DNA of 64,000 bases, taken from contig JAHEWK010000015.1 in assembly GCA_020740775.1 (NCBI GenBank), forward strand, positions 1,364,001 to 1,428,000, given 5' to 3'. This document shows positions 46,058-57,416 of the stretch, one piece after another (position 1 is the stretch's first letter; each line of letters begins with the position of its first letter). The DNA comes from Ilyonectria destructans. Taxonomy: Eukaryota; Ascomycota; Sordariomycetes; Hypocreales; Nectriaceae. Position numbers and translations under genes: made by a program. Below the pieces are notes generated by a model. It made no database searches. It saw nothing but the letters and a program-made list of their open reading frames with translations, and had not been told where the DNA came from.

Positions 46058-47307
46058 TTACATTATCAGAATAATGGCCAGGTGTAACAGTAGAATCCAC
46101 AGACCCACCTCATAGCCACCTGAGGAAGAATTATGTGCTGGTGGGAATATATACGGTTGCCACCCACTCTCGTCGTCCTCGCCATCCAAGTTACAGACAG
46201 AGGCCCCGACATATCCGTTCTCTGCAGGACTTGTACCGCTGAGATTATAGACAACTTCAATCCACTGCACTTCCAGTAGGGCTGACTTTCCCAGTGTCAT
46301 GTTTCCCGTCCACGTCCCGCCGTTGCCTGCATATTACAAGTCAGCTTCTTTCGTTGTAAGCTCTTGGAGGTTTAAATTGGACTCACCCCACATCGCGATG
46401 GACAAACGGCTGGGCTCAACGGGCACATTGACCGAAGTGTTGGCCATGTGAACACCATTGACATACCATACCACCTGGTCCCCCACCCAATCCATACGGT
46501 AGTTCACCCAGCTGTCCCTCGTGATGTTATTGGGGAACGACATATTCCAGTGTGAGTCCGGAACAAATTTGCCATGGATGTCTAGCGTAGGCTGCGTATT
46601 GAAGCCGACGACATCGGGTTTATTGCGTGTCAAGAGCTCAATATCAGCCTCTTGCGTGTCGTTCTCGTACGTAAAGAAGGCGGTGCATGCACCTGGTGCC
46701 CCAGTAATACGTGCGTAGAGCCGTAGCGATAGGTGGAGGATGGATTCGTCGTTGAAGTCGATGCCGCTGGACTGGTGCGCGGTTTCGGACTGGCGAGAGC
46801 TTACAAAGGCTAAGGCGGTTTTAGCACTGTCGTCTAAGCTGTTTGATGTATTCTCTGCCATACCAAGATGAGTCAATTCGTATTCTCCCATTATGAAAGA
46901 GCTGCGTGAGTCGTGTTGATCATACCTATATGCACCTTGTCTGGCTGATAGTCTATCGGCAACAGGTCAGCCCCAACATCCGGGCCTGGATATCGCAAGC
47001 CATCTCTCCGTACCCAGTCAAGCTGCCACGACATATCGTGTGTCGAAGCGCCTGCGGTAACATTGTTGGGGCTTTTGGGTTCCTCTATCGAGTCCCAGGT
47101 GTCTGAAGAAATGTTCCGGAAATCATAGAAGCGGTAGTAGGCAAACTGTGAAGCCGCGCTGCCGTTTGTGGCAAAAGAGGAGCAATTGGAATACCGGCCC
47201 TCTGCTGCGGCTGCGAGGGGGGCTGGAAAGACCAAAGCCAGGAGAACAATAATGCAGAGGGGGTACGGCAGGGTTAGACCGCCGGTGGCTGCTTGCCCTG
47301 GCATCAT
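46058..47307 (-). CDS. GPI-anchored GH16-type cell-wall glycosidase/transglycosidase
   Basis: Three exons on the minus strand (46926-47307, 46387-46854, 46058-46326) give 372 residues. An N-terminal signal segment (YPLCIIVLLALVFPAPLAAAA) and a C-terminal GPI-type tail (NSSSGG then a hydrophobic end) flank a GH16 domain. The catalytic motif E-A-D-I-E lies at about 196-200 and fits ExDxE, as in chitin/glucan transglycosidases and lichenases. The strand WVNYRMDWVGDQVVWYVNGV is the conserved beta-strand of the fold. GH16 members cut or remodel beta-glucan or link chitin to glucan. It lies 1.3 kb from the GT2 gene on the opposite strand, suggesting a wall or capsule-like polysaccharide role. Confidence 0.87.
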
Positions 47308-48641
47308 GACAGCTACCCGGGCATTAGAGCGGAGCAGAGTTGTGGTAGATGTAGCAACTCGCTCCCGTACGAGGTTCTGCCCGGCTGCGAGTACATCAAA
47401 GACCCGGTACGACAGCTGAGAAGCAAAGCCTCATGCGTGAAGAAAAGGGAGTATTATGTGAGGGGGACTATGTTTACTTTGTTGGCCGCTCTGGAATAGC
47501 TAGCTTCTAGGTACGAGCAGGCTAGAATTGGATCATTGAGTGGGCTGTGGGGTCTAGATCGACCCACGCGCTTGAGTCTAGAATCCGCGCCAATATCGTA
47601 AGAAGGATCTGAGTTGGTGTCAAAGCGACAAATGCTAGCGCATCTTGGCCATGTCTTGCTTGGAGCGCACTATTGGAAGCTGCGAGACAAAGCTGCATCC
47701 CTTACATGTAGCCCCACAGGGAAGGCGTCCTTTGATGCCTCTCAAATGACGTTGCAGGACAATTGCCCCAGGTGGTAGCGCCGAGAAAGGGTACAAATTA
47801 ACGCGATATGAGTGTCTTGCCTAACAAAAGCAATTGCTCCAGAATGTCTGACTGCGCAAGGTTAAGCTTATTCCTCTCATCGGACATGTGCCTATCCGTG
47901 TCGTGGACGGGCATACCGCACATGTTCCTGAATTCGACGACCAAAAGATGTTTACCTTGGAGAATAGACTCATCCTATGGGCAGAGAGAGGACTAGTTGC
48001 AGAACGCGGTGTTCCGGGCGGGACAGGTACAGTGCAAGTGTTTGCACGCGAGTGTCTAAGTCTTCCCATGATAATCATATTACCACATAACAAAAACAAA
48101 AGTAAAGAGCCCCCTTGAATAAGCGGAGCTGTAGCCTAGCCATTCGTTACCTCACAGCCCTGGCTCCTCGCATCACTAGGGGATCGGCCGTCCTGACTTT
48201 CGCACCCATGCGTCTGGATCATCCATCACAGCCGCCTGTCGCTGCAAATCTCCGCATTGAGCTGGGATTACAACCAACTGCTGACAGGGCGGCCCTGGGA
48301 CTAAGGGAGACAGGGGCTAGCTTTTGGGTAGAATCTAGACTAAGATGGATCGGAAGATGAATTGAGTTCTGGTACCTGCAGCCGGTCTCACCTCCTTGAG
48401 AGATGACCAGAACGCAGCACAGTTTATGGGCTCAAAGTTATTTGTACTGCCGCCATCCACTGGCTCCAAACTCCTGGTACCTCTTCTCTTCTCATGGTTC
48501 TTTTCAGACCATAGCTTCACTCGTTCCCATGGCTTCTGCTTACACTCGTTGATCATCGTTATAGGCAACTCTCATTGTTTTCTTCCTCGTTGGCTTCTTC
48601 TTCTGTAGTCAAACCCTCATACACTTGTCACCCCGCCCATC
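47308..48641. promoter_or_regulatory. divergent upstream region of GH16 and GT2 genes
   Basis: 1.3 kb between the GH16 start (minus) and the GT2 start (plus). Only short open frames with no motifs, for example at 47888-48118. Presumed promoters of both genes lie here; no specific element stands out. Confidence 0.4.
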
Positions 48642-50603
48642 ATGAGCTCTGCCAATGTGTCCAGCGCGCCTGAGAGCGATCCCATCACTTGTACAGCTAT
48701 GCCTCCACCACCTTTTCCACCCCTAGTTCACACAGCACCCTCTCGAAAGCCTCCAGCACCACCAGGGGTCTCCATCCATACACCACCGTCGTCAACAACA
48801 CATTCTCCGACGTCCAGCATTTCGCCAACTTCTCGGCTTCGAGTTCCGCGACCCGCGCAGAATAGTGGCTCAATGTTTTCGTTTTTGAGCACGAGCAGCC
48901 GAGCAGCTTCAACGCTCTTCGAAGATGGCGCTGCAGACCGCTCAGCCTTCAGCTCAGCCCAAACACTTGGCTCGATCAAATCGTACCGCACAGCCTCGTC
49001 CAACTCGCCGCTATACATGTTCAAAGACCCCATGACGGCAGGAAAGCAACTGCCCTTTGAGGAGCCGACGCTTAGCAATGAGGATTTCGAAGTCTTTTCG
49101 AAGCTCACGCACGACCAACAGGCGATCGATGCCCCTGGGTTCTGGTTCAAGTCGGCGGGTAGAATACTATATCTGGCGCTGCTCTTGAACATCCTGTTCT
49201 TCGGCTTCATCGGCTGGCCGTTCTGGGAGGGCGGTGTGCACTGGTTCTGGCGTGTCTACCACGGCGACGTTGGCGAGCACCAGGTCTGGGGTCTCATTGC
49301 CTTTCTCCTGGCTGGCTCGATTCGCAACTTTCTGCCACAGCTCTTCTGTACATTCGACCGCACCGAACCAGAGTCAGACACAGAGAAGCCGCGCGATGCG
49401 TCCGAGTGCTGTGTCATCATCCCATGCTACAAGTCGGCCGAGACGCTTCGCTCGACACTGCCAGCCTGCCTTGCCATCTTCAACCCCGAGCAAATATTTG
49501 TCGTCGCCAACGGCAACTCGCCCATCCCGCTAGACCACACTGCCGACGTGTGCGCCGAGTATGGCGTGAGGCACGTCTGGGTGCCGGTTGGAAGCAAGAT
49601 CACAGCCGAATTTGTCGGCGTAGCGCTGGCGGCGAAGTACAAGTACTGCATGCTGATCGACGATGATGTGCTCCTCCCGGCCAACTTGCCTCTCCCCACG
49701 CATCTATTTGGGGATCCTGATGGTAGTAAAAAGGTGGCCTGTGTGGGCTACACCATCAAGAGCGTCGGCGCAAACTCCTCACGCGGCACACTCATGCAGC
49801 AGGTCCAGGACATTGAGTACAAGCTTGCTGGGCTGGCCAAGGTCTTTCAGAGCTATTACGGGAGCGTCATCTTCCCCCATGGTGCCGTCGCGCTATGGCG
49901 TCGAGACGTGCTTGAGAAGATTTTCCACGCTCACCCTGGTTATCACATCTCCGAAGACTGGTATCTCGGTCACACGGCGAGAGCTGCTGGTTACCGCATT
50001 GTCATGAATTCGCAGGTCTTTGTCGAGACCGAAACGCCGCCTCGTCTCTTCCCAGCCCTGTTTTCCAAGGGCGACTCGCGCGGCGGTTACGGCGAGATGT
50101 CCATCTACAAGCAACGGTTCTTCCGCTGGAACTTCTTTTTCCTGTTCCGCATTTGGACCAACCTAGCATACCTCATCTTCAGTTGGCGACTGGGCTGGCG
50201 GGAGCTCTTCACCAAGGTATGGGTGCTTGGCGAGTGTTACGATTCGCTCATCATGCTCTTCGCCCCCATTGTCCTTCCCATCTCTCTGGCGACGAGCTGG
50301 CGCTTCACCCTGATTGTTAGTGGCAGCGTTTTGGGTGCCAATTTCTTTCTTGCCTGTTGGTTCAATGTGGTTCACTTGGGACTTTTCAGAAGATCTCGCG
50401 CCACTGAGGAGCGGGTAGCATGGATTGCTTTCCCAGCATACATGTTTCTCAAGTTTGTCATGTTATTTGTTAACGTCGCGAGTGTGTACTGGAGTATCTA
50501 CGAGTATGCGCTTTTCTTCACCCAGCAGCATCTGAGGGTGACTGAGAGCGTTCCGGCGTGGAAGGTCATTAGGGAAAATATGCAACGTACCACCCCGGAG
50601 TGA
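48642..50603 (+). CDS. processive family-2 glycosyltransferase (hyaluronan/cellulose-synthase-like)
   Basis: A single exon encodes 653 residues. The N-terminal 120 residues are Pro/Ser-rich and disordered. Hydrophobic helices about 170-232 precede the catalytic domain, in which CCVIIPCYKSAE starts the GT-A fold. The metal-binding LIDDD lies at about 338-342, SEDW at 437-440, and RFFRW at about 492-496 ((Q/R)xxRW). Five or so membrane helices follow. This is the processive GT2 layout of hyaluronan, cellulose and chitin synthases, and the fungal GT2 branch found needed for hyphal growth in Zymoseptoria and Fusarium. It makes and exports a polysaccharide across the plasma membrane; the sugar is unknown. 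A UDP-HexNAc-type dehydrogenase at 57417 could supply a uronic acid. Confidence 0.9.
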   Translation: MSSANVSSAPESDPITCTAMPPPPFPPLVHTAPSRKPPAPPGVSIHTPPSSTTHSPTSSISPTSRLRVPRPAQNSGSMFSFLSTSSRAASTLFEDGAADRSAFSSAQTLGSIKSYRTASSNSPLYMFKDPMTAGKQLPFEEPTLSNEDFEVFSKLTHDQQAIDAPGFWFKSAGRILYLALLLNILFFGFIGWPFWEGGVHWFWRVYHGDVGEHQVWGLIAFLLAGSIRNFLPQLFCTFDRTEPESDTEKPRDASECCVIIPCYKSAETLRSTLPACLAIFNPEQIFVVANGNSPIPLDHTADVCAEYGVRHVWVPVGSKITAEFVGVALAAKYKYCMLIDDDVLLPANLPLPTHLFGDPDGSKKVACVGYTIKSVGANSSRGTLMQQVQDIEYKLAGLAKVFQSYYGSVIFPHGAVALWRRDVLEKIFHAHPGYHISEDWYLGHTARAAGYRIVMNSQVFVETETPPRLFPALFSKGDSRGGYGEMSIYKQRFFRWNFFFLFRIWTNLAYLIFSWRLGWRELFTKVWVLGECYDSLIMLFAPIVLPISLATSWRFTLIVSGSVLGANFFLACWFNVVHLGLFRRSRATEERVAWIAFPAYMFLKFVMLFVNVASVYWSIYEYALFFTQQHLRVTESVPAWKVIRENMQRTTPE

Positions 50604-51411
50604 GGTGCATTTTGCCTCATCATACGTTCACATATTTCTACAAGGCTTCTGGATAATGGTAATTAAATATGTTGAGGTTTCTTAATGATATTGATAAGGT
50701 TTTAGTTTGAGTAATCAGAGTTTCAGTGCAAATAAACATTAATTACCTACTATCCTTATATGTATTTCCTCTAGTAATGTAAGGTAGTGCTGTATATTCA
50801 ACGCATGTAGCTAAGGGAACCTAAAGCCCTACATAGCTAGCAGGAACCTTCTAACTAACCGCTACCTCAAGCAGCTATCCTATATATGAGTTAGCTTGTG
50901 GACTCTATTAAAGCAGACATCATTCCATGGATTACAAACACACCAGTCCTGGCGCAGATATGCCTTGATAATTTCTTTAGTAACTCTTGCATCATTGACT
51001 ACTGAATCTAGTATGACCCAACCTTCTGTGGGTAAGTTGTAGGCAATGGGGCAGCCTACGATGCAATCGAGATACAATCTCGGCAAAGTCCCTATCGCTG
51101 TCGCCATTAATGATGCCATGTCGCACAACGAAGTCTATCATAACACATGTGCAACTGGGCTTAAGCTCGCGCCGGTCAAGAGTGGCCTTTACTTCACCGA
51201 CGCTGAGAAACCGGAGCCACTCGATTCCCGCCTCTGCAGGATGCAGCATAGTTGCGGTGTCAACTTCCAGGTCGTAAACATACTGGACAGCAGACTCCAG
51301 CAGGCCCGGATTAATTCCCGATCTTGCATCTTTGACATTGAAGGTCCACCCCATTGCTTAACCGCTTACGTAGAGGATTTCCTTTTCGGGTTCGGACACA
51401 GGGTTGGAGGA
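50604..51411. other. convergent intergenic region
   Basis: 808 bp between the 3' ends of the GT2 and amidase genes. AT-rich at first; open frames over 50880-51410 run antisense to one another. Nothing recognised. Confidence 0.45.
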
Positions 51412-52987
51412 TCAGAGCTGTCCCTTCCAACCACCCTGAGCCATGAGTTTCTCACCAAGTACTTTGGTGGTCCTCAAGAGCTGCTGATCACGAAATCTAG
51501 AGGCTACAAGAGATATGCCGACAGGCATGCCATTCGCTCCGACAAACGCAGGAACATTGACGACGGGCATGTGGAATCCCTGTGTCAGGTTAGCAAGAGG
51601 AGATCAGTCATTACACAGATAAATGCACTTGCCGTCCACATTGTATTGAAATGTGCGCACCCCATGTCAGAAAGTCCGAGTGGAGCTTCATCCACGGCGC
51701 TAGGTGTGAGTATCACAGAATAGTTGTCGGCGAGATCGTTGACGATTTTCCGCATGTTGGCGTAGGTGTCGGAGGCTCTCAATAGCCCTTCACGTGTGCC
51801 GTTGGACTTGTTTTCGACTATGTCACAGATTTCTGGAGCCAGGTTTTCCTTGTCGATTTGATATTCCCTGAGAAGGCATGCCTGGGCTTCACCAAGAATG
51901 ATGACCTTCTGTATTCGCATTAGGGCGGGTCCATTGGCGACCTCGGGTGGAAAGGCAACTTCTTGGACCTTTGCGCCGCTGTTCCTGAGGATTGTCGCGG
52001 CCTCTTCCATGGCGGACACTGTACCAGGTCCTGCAAGAGACCACAACGGGGTTTTGACCAGGGCAACGGAGATTTCCTCCAACGGCGTGTCCTGAGGGGG
52101 GTTGTCGTCCTGGAGGGAAAAGACATCTGCAAGTAGCTGTAGATCTTCAATGCTGCGAGCAAAGAAACCGAACGTGTCGAAGCTCGGGACAAATGGTTTC
52201 TGGCCCTCGACTGAGATTGCGTTGAAGGTTGGTTTCATGGCAAAGATACCCGTGAAGGATGCTGGGCGAATAAGGCTCCCGCCGGTTTGGCCTCCAAGAC
52301 TCAGCGGCACTTGAAAGTCGGCTACGGCTGCAGCGGATCCGCACGAGGAGCCGCCTGGGGTGCGATCTGGGTCGTGTGGGTTCGTGGTGTTGGGTCCCGA
52401 GTTGGTGACGGTGAACTCTGGCGTGGTTGTTTTGCCTGCGGGTGGAATTAGAGGGAGAAGGGAAGAGTCGGATGAGCCGACGAACCGAAGATCAGAGCTC
52501 CAGCAGCTCGTAGAATCGCAACCGCAGATGAGTCAAAGCCTGACTGGTGCCCCTTGTAAATGGGAGAGCCGAATTGCGTGGGCATGTCTAAGATGCGTCA
52601 GCCAAGTGAGTGGACATGGCATTGATAACGCACGGTACCTTTGGTATTCATGACATCTTTGATGCCTATCGCCACTCCATGCAGCGGCCCCCTCTGGGCG
52701 TCGGGGATCTGGTCCAGAGCTCGTGCCTGGCTGAGTACGAACTCGGGATCTAATGCGAAATCAGCACACGTCTTGGTACTATTGACAACTAGAAGTCAAC
52801 GAGAAAAGCAAGGCGTAGGCTTACCGAGGTACGCCCAGGCTTTGACAGTGCCGTCGCGCACCTGGATGCGGTCCAGGAGAGAACGAGCATATGCCTCTAC
52901 CGTGAGCGTATTGTTCTTGAGTAGCTCAAGCACTTGCATGGCTGTCAACTCGTGCGGCGACGACATCATGGCCGGTGATAGCAGCAT
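51412..52987 (-). CDS. amidase-signature (AS) family enzyme
   Basis: Five exons on the minus strand (52825-52987, 52639-52749, 52486-52587, 51633-52435, 51412-51579) yield 448 residues. The AS catalytic triad is visible: Lys85 in GVAIGIKDVMNT, the cis-Ser (about 155) in PGGSSCGSAAA, and the nucleophile Ser179 in GGQTGGS. It hydrolyses carboxylic amides and resembles fungal acetamidase/indoleacetamide-type or Gat-like amidases. The last intron (51580-51632) appears to start with GC (GCAAGT), since only that gives the correct join to GFHMPVVNVPAFVG. The start MLLSPAMMSS was taken; further in-frame ATGs upstream would add a non-homologous lead. It neighbours the broken N-acetyltransferase gene. 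Confidence 0.85.
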
Positions 52988-53303
52988 CTGAGAAGAGGTG
53001 AGGGACAGAGTTGAAGTGAGCTGAAGGAAAGAGAGGGCGGGCGAGTTAAGGATCCGTCGTCCGTCGTTTGTGTGTACGAAGGAAGGAAGGAAGTAGAAGG
53101 AGGGGTGGGGCATACGAGGCTTATTATTATTATACTACAAAGGAAGGAGTCCTACGTCACACGCCCGTGCCACTGTCGGCGAATTAGACATAGAAGAGCA
53201 TGATGCTCTCCGCAAATAGCACCGAACATTCACTCAATACGCTCCAAGCGAATCACAACTTTTTTTTCCATCATTATTCCTTGGCAACGCTGATCAACAT
53301 CAC
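52988..53303. promoter_or_regulatory. divergent upstream region, amidase / N-acetyltransferase remnant
   Basis: 316 bp between the amidase start (minus) and the beginning of the broken acetyltransferase gene (plus). It holds a polypurine run at 53085-53105 and a short TTATTATTATT tract at about 53121. No recognised site. Confidence 0.35.
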
Positions 53304-54330
53304 ATGGCGTCGATATTTGCTAGGCAACAGGTTGCCGACTTTTTCGATTTGATCGACCTGCCGCCACAGTATCGCAAACCAGACAAAGTGTCCCCCAGTC
53401 CCATGTTACTGACAGTCCTACACACAAACATGATCTCGACGGTTCGCTATGAAACGCTGGTGCTCCATATCGCCCACTCGCCGAGTTCGGCTTGATCCAC
53501 AGCACCTTTTTCACGAGATTGTACGAAACGGTCGTGGTAGAGGCGGTTACTGCCTAGAGAACAACTTGCTGTTTCTCTTCATGCTTCGCCATCTCGGGTT
53601 CCAAGGTTATCCCGTCGGTGTCGAAGCCAGCTTCGTATTGATGGTATTCACCAAGGAGACTTCCAGGGCTGGAACGCTGAAACAGACTCGTCGTTGGCGT
53701 GGACATCAAGACACTGATCCTGTGCGTCTAGGGGACACATCGTGCAGATAGTCACCTTTCCACATGGATCTCGATGGGTCACAGATATATGCTTCGGCGG
53801 TGATGGACCGACGCTGCCGGTGAGGCTCGTTGAAGAGTCTACTATTCGCAATATGGGCACACAGGACGCACGCCTTATCTGCGACTTCATCCTTGGCCAG
53901 GTCTCGCGCGCCCCGGAGCACAAGATGTGGCAGTACCAATGCCGCAACAGCGAGACGCGGCCTTGGCGGACCTTCGACAGCTTCAGCAACACAGTGGAGT
54001 GGCTGCCGCATGATTTCGGCGCGGTGAATTGTTTCACGGGTGTTAGTATGGAGAGTTCTGCCGTCACTGCGATTTGCATGTTCGAATTCATGCGGAGAGC
54101 CGTGGCTGATTGTGAAGATGCGACAGTCGAGGGCCAGCTGCAGGAGATATCGGGAAGCGCATGCTTGTGAATGAGCTTGTCAAGGAGAATCTCGGCGGCA
54201 GACAAAGGTTGTACAGGAGCGTCGGAGCGAAGAGGAAAGGGTAAAGGCGTTGAAGAAGTGGTTCGGCGTGGAGCTGAGGGAGGAGGGGAGGCTTGCAATA
54301 AAGGGTCATATGACGGTGCTAAAACCATTA
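53304..54330 (+). pseudogene. arylamine N-acetyltransferase (NAT) pseudogene
   Basis: The parts of a NAT protein are all present but lie in different frames. MASIFARQQVADFFDLIDLPP and VRYETLVLH start it. The active-site segment RGGYCLENNLLFLFMLRHLGF is in the next frame; the shift is near 53465-53475. A further shift, or an intron, lies between about 53640 and 53755, before HIVQIVTF and RWVTDICFGG, which carry the His and Asp of the Cys-His-Asp triad. Two more shifts, near 54150 and near 54200, lead to a NAT-like C-terminus (KRMLVNELVKENLGG, then EEERVKALKKWFGVEL). Several frame breaks argue for a true pseudogene and not sequencing error. The living enzyme would transfer acetyl groups to arylamines. 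End point is approximate. Confidence 0.78.
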
Positions 54331-57300
54331 AGACCACTATTAGGTATCCCCCCTGCTTATTATACATATCGTCCTGAGCCAATGAAGATAACCATGATTA
54401 TGCCATTGAGAACCGCGGAAGCCTTGTTTCAATCACCATGCACCAGGCTGAAAACTGTCGGGCTGCAACAGCGGAATAATGTCGCCCAACACGCACGCCA
54501 CCGCGCCTTGAGCAAAGCACCAGAGCCTCAGAGCCTCATTAGGTAAATAGATGATGGGTCGACGCCCGGACTCTCTACTTAACAAGTGCGCACTGCGTGG
54601 CTGCGGGCACACGTCAGGCCCGTAATTTGTGATCAAGGCGGCAATGTGCATGTCTGTGCAGGTGTACGTAATGTACCAGGCTCCCAGCTGCAAGGCGTAT
54701 GCATCAGGCTTACAATTTGGAACTAGGCTGGTAATACAATTCAGGCATCTATGTGATTATGCATCTTCGGTAACAGCAGTCCAATCACCCTCCCAGCATG
54801 CCGCCTTCATATGTCTTGGTTGCCGTAGTTCGGGAGCAAAATGTCCACAATGTCTCGCAACTGTAGCTTACGGAAGACTCAGTTCCGACGGAATTGTTCA
54901 TGTGGCGGGCTGGACCATTAGAGATCCACTCAGTGAGCAGCTGAGCCCACACTTCTACAGGCAGCTTAGACAACGCTTTGCAACAAGGCTAGTGAATGTG
55001 CCTACGCTAAATAACTCTCAAAAGCCTCCCTGCATCGTTAGTGACACAATGCGTTCTAGATCTTGCGTATGAGACAATACGGCCTGGATCCTCCTTGTAA
55101 GACAACTACCGTGCTTCTACCTTGTGCCTGTAGGGATTGGCATCTCGTGCGAAAATTTATTCCTGCCACACATTTTGGTAAGTTTCGGACGACTACAAAT
55201 TTCTTACTTACAACTTGTTTTCAAGGCGTGAGAGGAGTGGGACGCGGAATTTGGCTTCTTGAGAAAACAAACTCAACAAGTTGGTGGTCATTTTGCAACT
55301 GGTGTCTTATTAAGATCAACTCTCTCCTGTAAAAATTCTTCCTGACTAGCAGCTGTTAGCACTAGCGTGGAAAATTTTGCAGGCCCACCAAATTTGGCTG
55401 CTGCAGCAGCTGGCGCCCATCAGGCACTAACACTGCAATAAAGGAAGGATTAAGAGGGTTGACTTCCTTTACGCAGCAGCCACGGCTACAGCCCAAGGGC
55501 TCCGGCTATGATCGAGGCCTGCTGCCCTGACCAGCTGGACAGCTAAGATAGCAGCAGGGTTACAGTACGGCTTGCGGGGGCCAAACGACACCGCTGTGGC
55601 TTCTATACATGCTGTAATGCTGGTTCAGACCTTGCAGCAAGTATAGCTATTACAGCCGCCAGAAGCAATCACAACACCAGCTTCAATCTAGATGGGCGTC
55701 GATATTTGCCCTAATCTCTACGACTCGGCACTTAGGTACATAAGGCTGCCTCGTCTTAGTACCTACTTAGGCCTCCGGGCCTGAGCTGCCTTGGCCTGCC
55801 TTGGCACCTGCTTAGGCCTCCGGGCCTAAGCTGCCCTGACCTCTGTGTCTCAGCACTTAGGCGCATAAGGCCACCGCGTCTTAGTACCTGCTTCAGCCTC
55901 CGGGCCTGAGCTGCCTTGGCCTCCGGGCTTTGGCTACCATAACCCCCGGGTTTTGGATGCCTTAATCTACGGATCTTGGCTGTTAATCCAGGTCTATAAG
56001 AAGTCACAGAATCGGGCTACTTATAGGTATTAGGGTTCTAGCTTAATGGCCCTGATTAATGGATGCTAGCTGTAGTGGTTTTTCCCTTTTAGCTCCTATA
56101 AGGTTTTTCTATCTGCAGTTTTTCCTATTATACAGATCTCGATTTCTGGAGGTTTTAAATACCGGCAGGCAGGAATAGGAATACTGAAGAATTTCAAGCT
56201 GGTTAATAAATATAGGTATACCGACATCCGCCCTGACAATCTGCTGACGGATATCGGGCTCGAAATAACAGGTTAAATAGGGCCTCCTAATTGCTAGATG
56301 GAGGAGGAAGAAGGGTTGCAGTCTAAGTCTAGGTCTAGGCCTAGGTCTGTGACTGCAGGCCCGAGCTATAGGCCAGTAGTGTCTATAGCTCCAGCCCCGG
56401 GTTACTGTACTTTAGGTTTCTTCAGCTGTTGATACCAGCCTAGCACGTCGTCTTGCCCTTTTGGGGATTCTGTGGATAGCTTTAGGCAATCTTCACGACG
56501 GTAATAATACAACAAAAAAAAATCTTATTAAGATCTGTGTCTTAAAAAAGCATGCTACACGCTTTTTAGAATCAGGGTGGCAGGACCAGCCACGCGCTTG
56601 TGGAGATTAACCAGGGCCTGATCTTCTTTATTTTTGTCGCAGATCCCTTAAGGTGGATCCACTAGTATTCAATACGGTCAACAATATTGACGCCTATTAT
56701 TTTACAGGGAAGAACCATGGATTGATTGTGTACGCTTCAATTTAGCACTCCTTGGACTCGGTATTATCCTTTCGTTGGGAGACGACTCTTATTAGGTGTT
56801 AAGTCCTGGTGCTCTAGCACACAACGAACGCTAATTGCGTATTCTAATCCTGTCCATGACATTTGTTCTCGAATTTACTTATTCTTTTATGCTTGAATCT
56901 AAATGCCAAGATGATTTAGATTGTAAAACTGTAAGTTGCCCCCTTTGTATGGTGGACCCACTTAGAACATGATAGTCCAGATCTTAATCTCGCAGTATTC
57001 GCTTGTATGGGTGACTTTGAGCGAATGAAACTGCAGAGCTGTAGCTACACCTTTCCGAAGTAGGGTTTTCAACAATGACCCGGGCGACCAACACCTGATT
57101 CTTGGCACAAGAATAAGTTCTGGAACCTGAAAGACAGATGAGATAAGGGATTGGAAGGCGCCAATGGAGGGAGGAAAAAAGGAAAAAAAGACAAGGGAAG
57201 GAATAGTTGGCTGGTTGTTTCTTCGCCCCTCTCTCCCGGGGGATATATTAAGATCAAAAAGGCACGCTCCAGTCATTAACTCACAGCTCTTTTCCCCAGT

Positions 57301-57416
57301 CTTGAGACAAGCATTTACTCCATCTTCAATTGGTGATTTTACTCTAAGTGACCAGCGGCCCCCCTCTTTCTCATCTTCAACTCGAAGTGTGAGATTTTCC
57401 TGTTCTTCACAAGAGG
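54331..57416. other. 3 kb gene-free, repeat-bearing region
   Basis: No supportable gene. It contains two diverged direct repeats at 55715-55966 (listed separately), a stretch of repeated CTAGG/TAGGTC motifs at about 56325-56350, and AT-rich DNA to 56950. It may be an old transposon relic, but I see no transposase, reverse-transcriptase or clear terminal repeat. The last few hundred bases are presumably the promoter of the nucleotide-sugar dehydrogenase. Confidence 0.4.
55715..55966. repeat. two diverged direct repeats, period about 126 bp
   Basis: The unit starts CTCTACGACTCGGCACTTAGG at about 55716 and again, slightly changed, at about 55842. Both contain CATAAGG, CGTCTTAGTACCT and the core GCCTCCGGGCC-TGAGCTGCC, which itself recurs at about 55771, 55815 and 55888. 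It is too GC-rich and short for a gene; it could be a fragment of a repeated element. Confidence 0.6.

Noticed and set aside
51046..51723. 225-codon frame on the plus strand
   Set aside because: Its second half is antisense to the amidase gene, and no family motif is present.
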